From Mucilaginibacter sp. UBA5151 (GTDB lineage: Bacteria > Bacteroidota > Bacteroidia > Sphingobacteriales > Sphingobacteriaceae), in the NCBI GenBank assembly GCA_002413785.1, contig DHXR01000084.1, forward strand, positions 23,868 to 59,742: a stretch of DNA of 35,875 bases, written 5' to 3'. The position numbers were made by a program, and so were the translations under genes. Below the pieces are notes generated by a model. The model saw nothing but the letters and a program-made list of their open reading frames with translations, was not told where the DNA came from and searched no databases. Below, in pieces: positions 33,374 to 35,875 of this stretch (positions within the stretch are counted from its first letter, which is position 1; every line of letters begins with the position of its first letter).

Positions 33374-34930
33374 ATGTATATCTGTCGCCTGTTGATTTTC
33401 CTGACTTGTACTTTAGCTTTGTTTACAGAAACCAGGGCGCAGCCTAAATACGTTGCACCGGTTGCTGATAAACCTGCCCCCAAAAGAGAATTCAGGGGTG
33501 TTTGGATAGCTACGGTTGAAAATATTGACTGGCCGAGCAAACCCGGGCTTACATCTGATCAGCAACAACAGGAATTGATAAGCCGTTTAAACGCCCATCA
33601 GCAGGAAGGCATTAATGCCGTAATGCTGCAGGTAAGGCCCGCAGCGGATGCATTTTTTGGCAGGGCCGTTGAACCATGGTCAAAATGGCTGTCAGGTAAG
33701 CAAGGGCAGGCTCCTTTCCCGGCATACGACCCATTAGACTTTGCAATAGCCGAGGCCCATAAACGCGGTATGGAACTGCATGCCTGGTTTAACCCCTACC
33801 GGGCTACCAACGACGGCGACTTTGCCGCACTGAGCCCGCAGCATATTACCAGGCTTAAACCCGGATGGTTCTTTACATACGGCGGAATTAAATTGTTCAA
33901 CCCGGGGATACCCGAAGTGCGCGAATATATTGTTAAAGTAATTTTAGATGTGGTAGATAACTATGACATTGATGGCGTACACATGGATGATTATTTTTAC
34001 CCCTACCAAATTGACGGACAGCATATAAATGATGCAGAGGCCTTTAAAGAATATGGCGGTGGGTTTAATGACATCAGAGACTGGCGGAGAAACAATGTTG
34101 ACCTGCTGATAAAAATGCTGGGCGACAGTATTCATAAACATAAACCGCACCTTAAATTTGGTATCAGCCCTTTTGGTATATGGGCAAATAAAAGCCAAAA
34201 CGCGGATGGTTCCGAAACACACGGGGGCTCTTCCTATTATGAATTATTTGCCGATTCGCGCAAGTGGATAAAAGAAGGCTGGGTTGATTATATTAACCCG
34301 CAGCTTTACTGGCCGATTGACGACCGGTCGGCCCCGTTTAATAAATTGCTTGACTGGTGGAGCGATAATACCTTTAACCGGCATTTGTATATCGGCATGG
34401 CAGCCTACCGTATCAATGAGCGCAGGAAAGGTAAATTTAAGGACCCCGCCCAGATGGCCGCTCAGATCAAATACCTGCGCAATAATGCAAGAGTAGAAGG
34501 AAGCATTTATTTTAGCTCGAATTCGCTTTTAAACAACCGCCTCGGCTTTACCGATTCACTTAAGGAAACTTATTACCGGCATCCGTCATTGCCGCCGGTA
34601 ATGCTCTGGCTGGATTCGATACCGCCAAACCCGCCTCAAAACTTCACAGAAACGGTGGTAAATAATAAGGTTGAATTAAAATGGGCAACACCTTTGCCGG
34701 CAAAAGATAAAGAGCCGGTGTATGGCTATGTTATTTACCGTTTTGACGGCGACGAGAAAGTAAACCTTGAAGACCCCAAGTACATCCTTCATATTAAATA
34801 TGATGATGCAACATCTTTCAGGGATGAAACAGTACAAAAAGGTAAAACTTATCTCTACATAGTTACGGCATTAGACAGGTTGAAAAACGAGAGTGACCCA
34901 TCGCCAACCATTGCCGCAATTTTGCATTAG
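33374..34930 (+). CDS. GHL10-family glycoside hydrolase-like lipid/wall protein (YngK-like)
   Basis: A 518-residue exported protein, starting at the ATG at 33374 (MYICRLLIFLTCTLALFTETRAQ signal peptide); a TTG at 33350 falls inside the promoter. The catalytic TIM-barrel-like GHL10 (DUF187) domain spans ~40-370: REFRGVWIATVENIDWPS, NAVMLQVRPAADAFF, HAWFNPYRA, DGVHMDDYFYPY with acidic residues at strand ends, and YINPQLYWPIDD. A fibronectin-III-like domain closes the protein (~410-515: PPNPPQNFTETVVNNKVELKWATP). It probably cleaves a surface or peptidoglycan-related glycan; the substrate is unknown. Confidence 0.9.
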   Translation: MYICRLLIFLTCTLALFTETRAQPKYVAPVADKPAPKREFRGVWIATVENIDWPSKPGLTSDQQQQELISRLNAHQQEGINAVMLQVRPAADAFFGRAVEPWSKWLSGKQGQAPFPAYDPLDFAIAEAHKRGMELHAWFNPYRATNDGDFAALSPQHITRLKPGWFFTYGGIKLFNPGIPEVREYIVKVILDVVDNYDIDGVHMDDYFYPYQIDGQHINDAEAFKEYGGGFNDIRDWRRNNVDLLIKMLGDSIHKHKPHLKFGISPFGIWANKSQNADGSETHGGSSYYELFADSRKWIKEGWVDYINPQLYWPIDDRSAPFNKLLDWWSDNTFNRHLYIGMAAYRINERRKGKFKDPAQMAAQIKYLRNNARVEGSIYFSSNSLLNNRLGFTDSLKETYYRHPSLPPVMLWLDSIPPNPPQNFTETVVNNKVELKWATPLPAKDKEPVYGYVIYRFDGDEKVNLEDPKYILHIKYDDATSFRDETVQKGKTYLYIVTALDRLKNESDPSPTIAAILH

Positions 34931-34962
34931 TAAAGACTAAAAAAGCTTACGCACATTAAATG

Positions 34963-34991
34963 ACGTAGCCCGGCGTACGGCCAGGCTACGT
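34963..34991. repeat. hairpin after GHL10 gene
   Basis: 8-bp arms ACGTAGCC / GGCTACGT around 13 nt, 32 nt after the GHL10 stop. It could end transcription, but no T-run follows; a second hairpin, CCGTAGCT-gga-AGCTACGG, lies at 35092-35110. The stretch 34931-35146 holds no gene. Confidence 0.5.
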
Positions 34992-35146
34992 TACATCATA
35001 AACTTTTCTCCGGCACACGAGTGCGACTCCTCTTTTGGCCTGCGCTAACCGCGCGGGTTGGGGAGGCAAGGCAATCTCCAGTTATAGTAATCCGTAGCTG
35101 GAAGCTACGGACAGCGGGCATGAAGTAGGGCCTTTACATACGGAGC

Positions 35147-35551
35147 TTAATGTTGAGGAAAAAAAAGAGCCGCGAAACATTGGATCAAGAAAAAAAAGAA
35201 GTAAGGAATCGTCATAGTCATGAATTGCCAGTATTTTGCAAATGCGTCCTTAATTTCAACATTGACTCTGTTTGCCGGATTGTAAAGTCGTCGTGTACTC
35301 CGAATTCCAAAAAAATGCATTGCCAGTATGATTAACAAATAAGCAAGACATTGAAAAAAAGTCTCTATTGGCATCAAGAAGCTTATTTTAAAAAGCCCAG
35401 TATGAAGAACGGAAACTAAAATAATCAGAAATATATAATAAAAAATTACGTGTTTGCTAATCCAGTTTTTTTGATGCAACAACGAATAAAGTATTAAATC
35501 AGAGCAGCCGAAAAATAAGATGTAAAAAAATCGTAACAATACAATCATCAT
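35147..35551 (-). CDS. small multi-TM membrane protein
   Basis: A 134-residue protein with about four hydrophobic segments (~2-22, ~33-53, ~63-82, ~112-131). The loop IRSTRRLYNPANRVNVEIKDAFAKYWQ between TM3 and TM4 is soluble and cytoplasmic by charge. No family is recognised. The start is one of two adjacent ATGs at 35551. No neighbour gives context. It may be a lineage-specific gene. Confidence 0.45.
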   Translation of the reverse strand: MMIVLLRFFYILFFGCSDLILYSLLHQKNWISKHVIFYYIFLIILVSVLHTGLFKISFLMPIETFFQCLAYLLIILAMHFFGIRSTRRLYNPANRVNVEIKDAFAKYWQFMTMTIPYFFFFLIQCFAALFFPQH

Positions 35552-35560
35552 AAGTTCAAG

Positions 35561-35819
35561 TTATCTCCAAAGATAACTCATAATATTTAAAAATTGCGCA
35601 ATCTGGAGTGGTGTAAAGCGTGCAAAGGCCAAAAGCCCAACGGCTATCCGTGACTTGTACTTGTGCCTGCCCAACAATGCCGGTATCTCAAATGCATACC
35701 GTTTGCTTGCATACGGGGCACTAGAAGCCTTTACCCTACAGTCCTTACACCTCATTGCCGAGTAGGCAAGGGGAGTTTCACCCCAAGCCTCTCACAGGTA
35801 GGGGCGAGGACTGGCGCAC
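35561..35819 (-). other. structured sequence at the edge, possible group II intron 5' fragment
   Basis: On the - strand the segment starts GTGCGCC (35819), the usual 5' end of group II introns (GUGYG). It is followed by nested stems: a 7-bp pair 35807-35813 / 35739-35745, a hairpin AGGCaaGGGG / CCCCaaGCCT (35764-35790), and CGGTAT / ATACCG (35681-35686, 35696-35701). A 64-codon frame (35561-35755) overlaps it, with a CKDC motif, so a transposase-like N-terminus is an alternative. I see no reverse transcriptase downstream. The window edge prevents a decision. Confidence 0.25.
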
Positions 35820-35875
35820 CGATCTACACTATTTGTTGTTAATAATTGTCTATTTATGTTTCCAGTACCCGCCCT

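Noticed and set aside
35561..35755. 64-codon frame with a CKDC motif
   Set aside because: Overlaps stable predicted RNA stems and matches no family I know; kept only as an alternative reading of the edge sequence.

Overview
This window is a chromosomal segment of a Bacteroidota bacterium, most likely family Sphingobacteriaceae (Mucilaginibacter/Pedobacter-like). The evidence is a TonB receptor with an STN domain next to a DUF4249 lipoprotein, AT-rich leaders without clear Shine-Dalgarno sites, TAnnTTTG-type -7 promoter elements, the futalosine menaquinone route, and a Leptospira-type citramalate synthase. The genus is inferred from gene content and protein style, not from a marker gene. I saw no rRNA, tRNA or CRISPR.

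Layout. (1) 1-7.5 kb: a tiny His-rich secreted peptide (-), then a + strand cluster for the cell envelope: secreted protein, STN/TonB-dependent receptor, DUF4249 lipoprotein, and a large MG2-like periplasmic protein. (2) 7.5-21.7 kb: one long - strand branched-chain amino-acid locus, transcribed ilvD-ilvB-ilvN-(methyltransferase, toxin-antitoxin remnant, membrane protein)-ilvC-(GxxExxY cassette)-leuB-leuA-leuC-leuD-cimA. CimA supplies 2-oxobutyrate precursors for isoleucine from pyruvate and uses the same LeuCD/LeuB enzymes as leucine synthesis, which explains why no threonine deaminase is needed here. (3) 22.4-25.8 kb (-): ribF, truB, mqnD, mqnB. (4) 25.9-31.9 kb (+): queD-like, folE, fabD and a very large NtrY-like histidine kinase, ending at a strong bidirectional terminator. 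(5) 32.1-35.9 kb: coiled-coil membrane protein (-), GHL10 glycoside hydrolase-like protein (+), a small membrane protein (-), and a structured, possibly intron-derived sequence at the right edge.

The most unusual aspect is the density and variety of short interspersed repeats. Almost every gap in regions 2-4 holds a different family. One family (core AATCGGTGAAATCA) always sits just 5' of, or over, start codons in the gene-sense direction. Several families have entered coding sequence in frame: the truB start codon, the IlvB N-terminus, the MqnD interior and C-terminus, and MqnB residues ~17-41. A second family forms 38-bp inverted repeats that bracket the GxxExxY nuclease-like gene; a cargo-less pair and a solo end lie elsewhere in the window, so this looks like a small mobile cassette. 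A third palindrome family brackets a toxin-antitoxin module and truncates its toxin.
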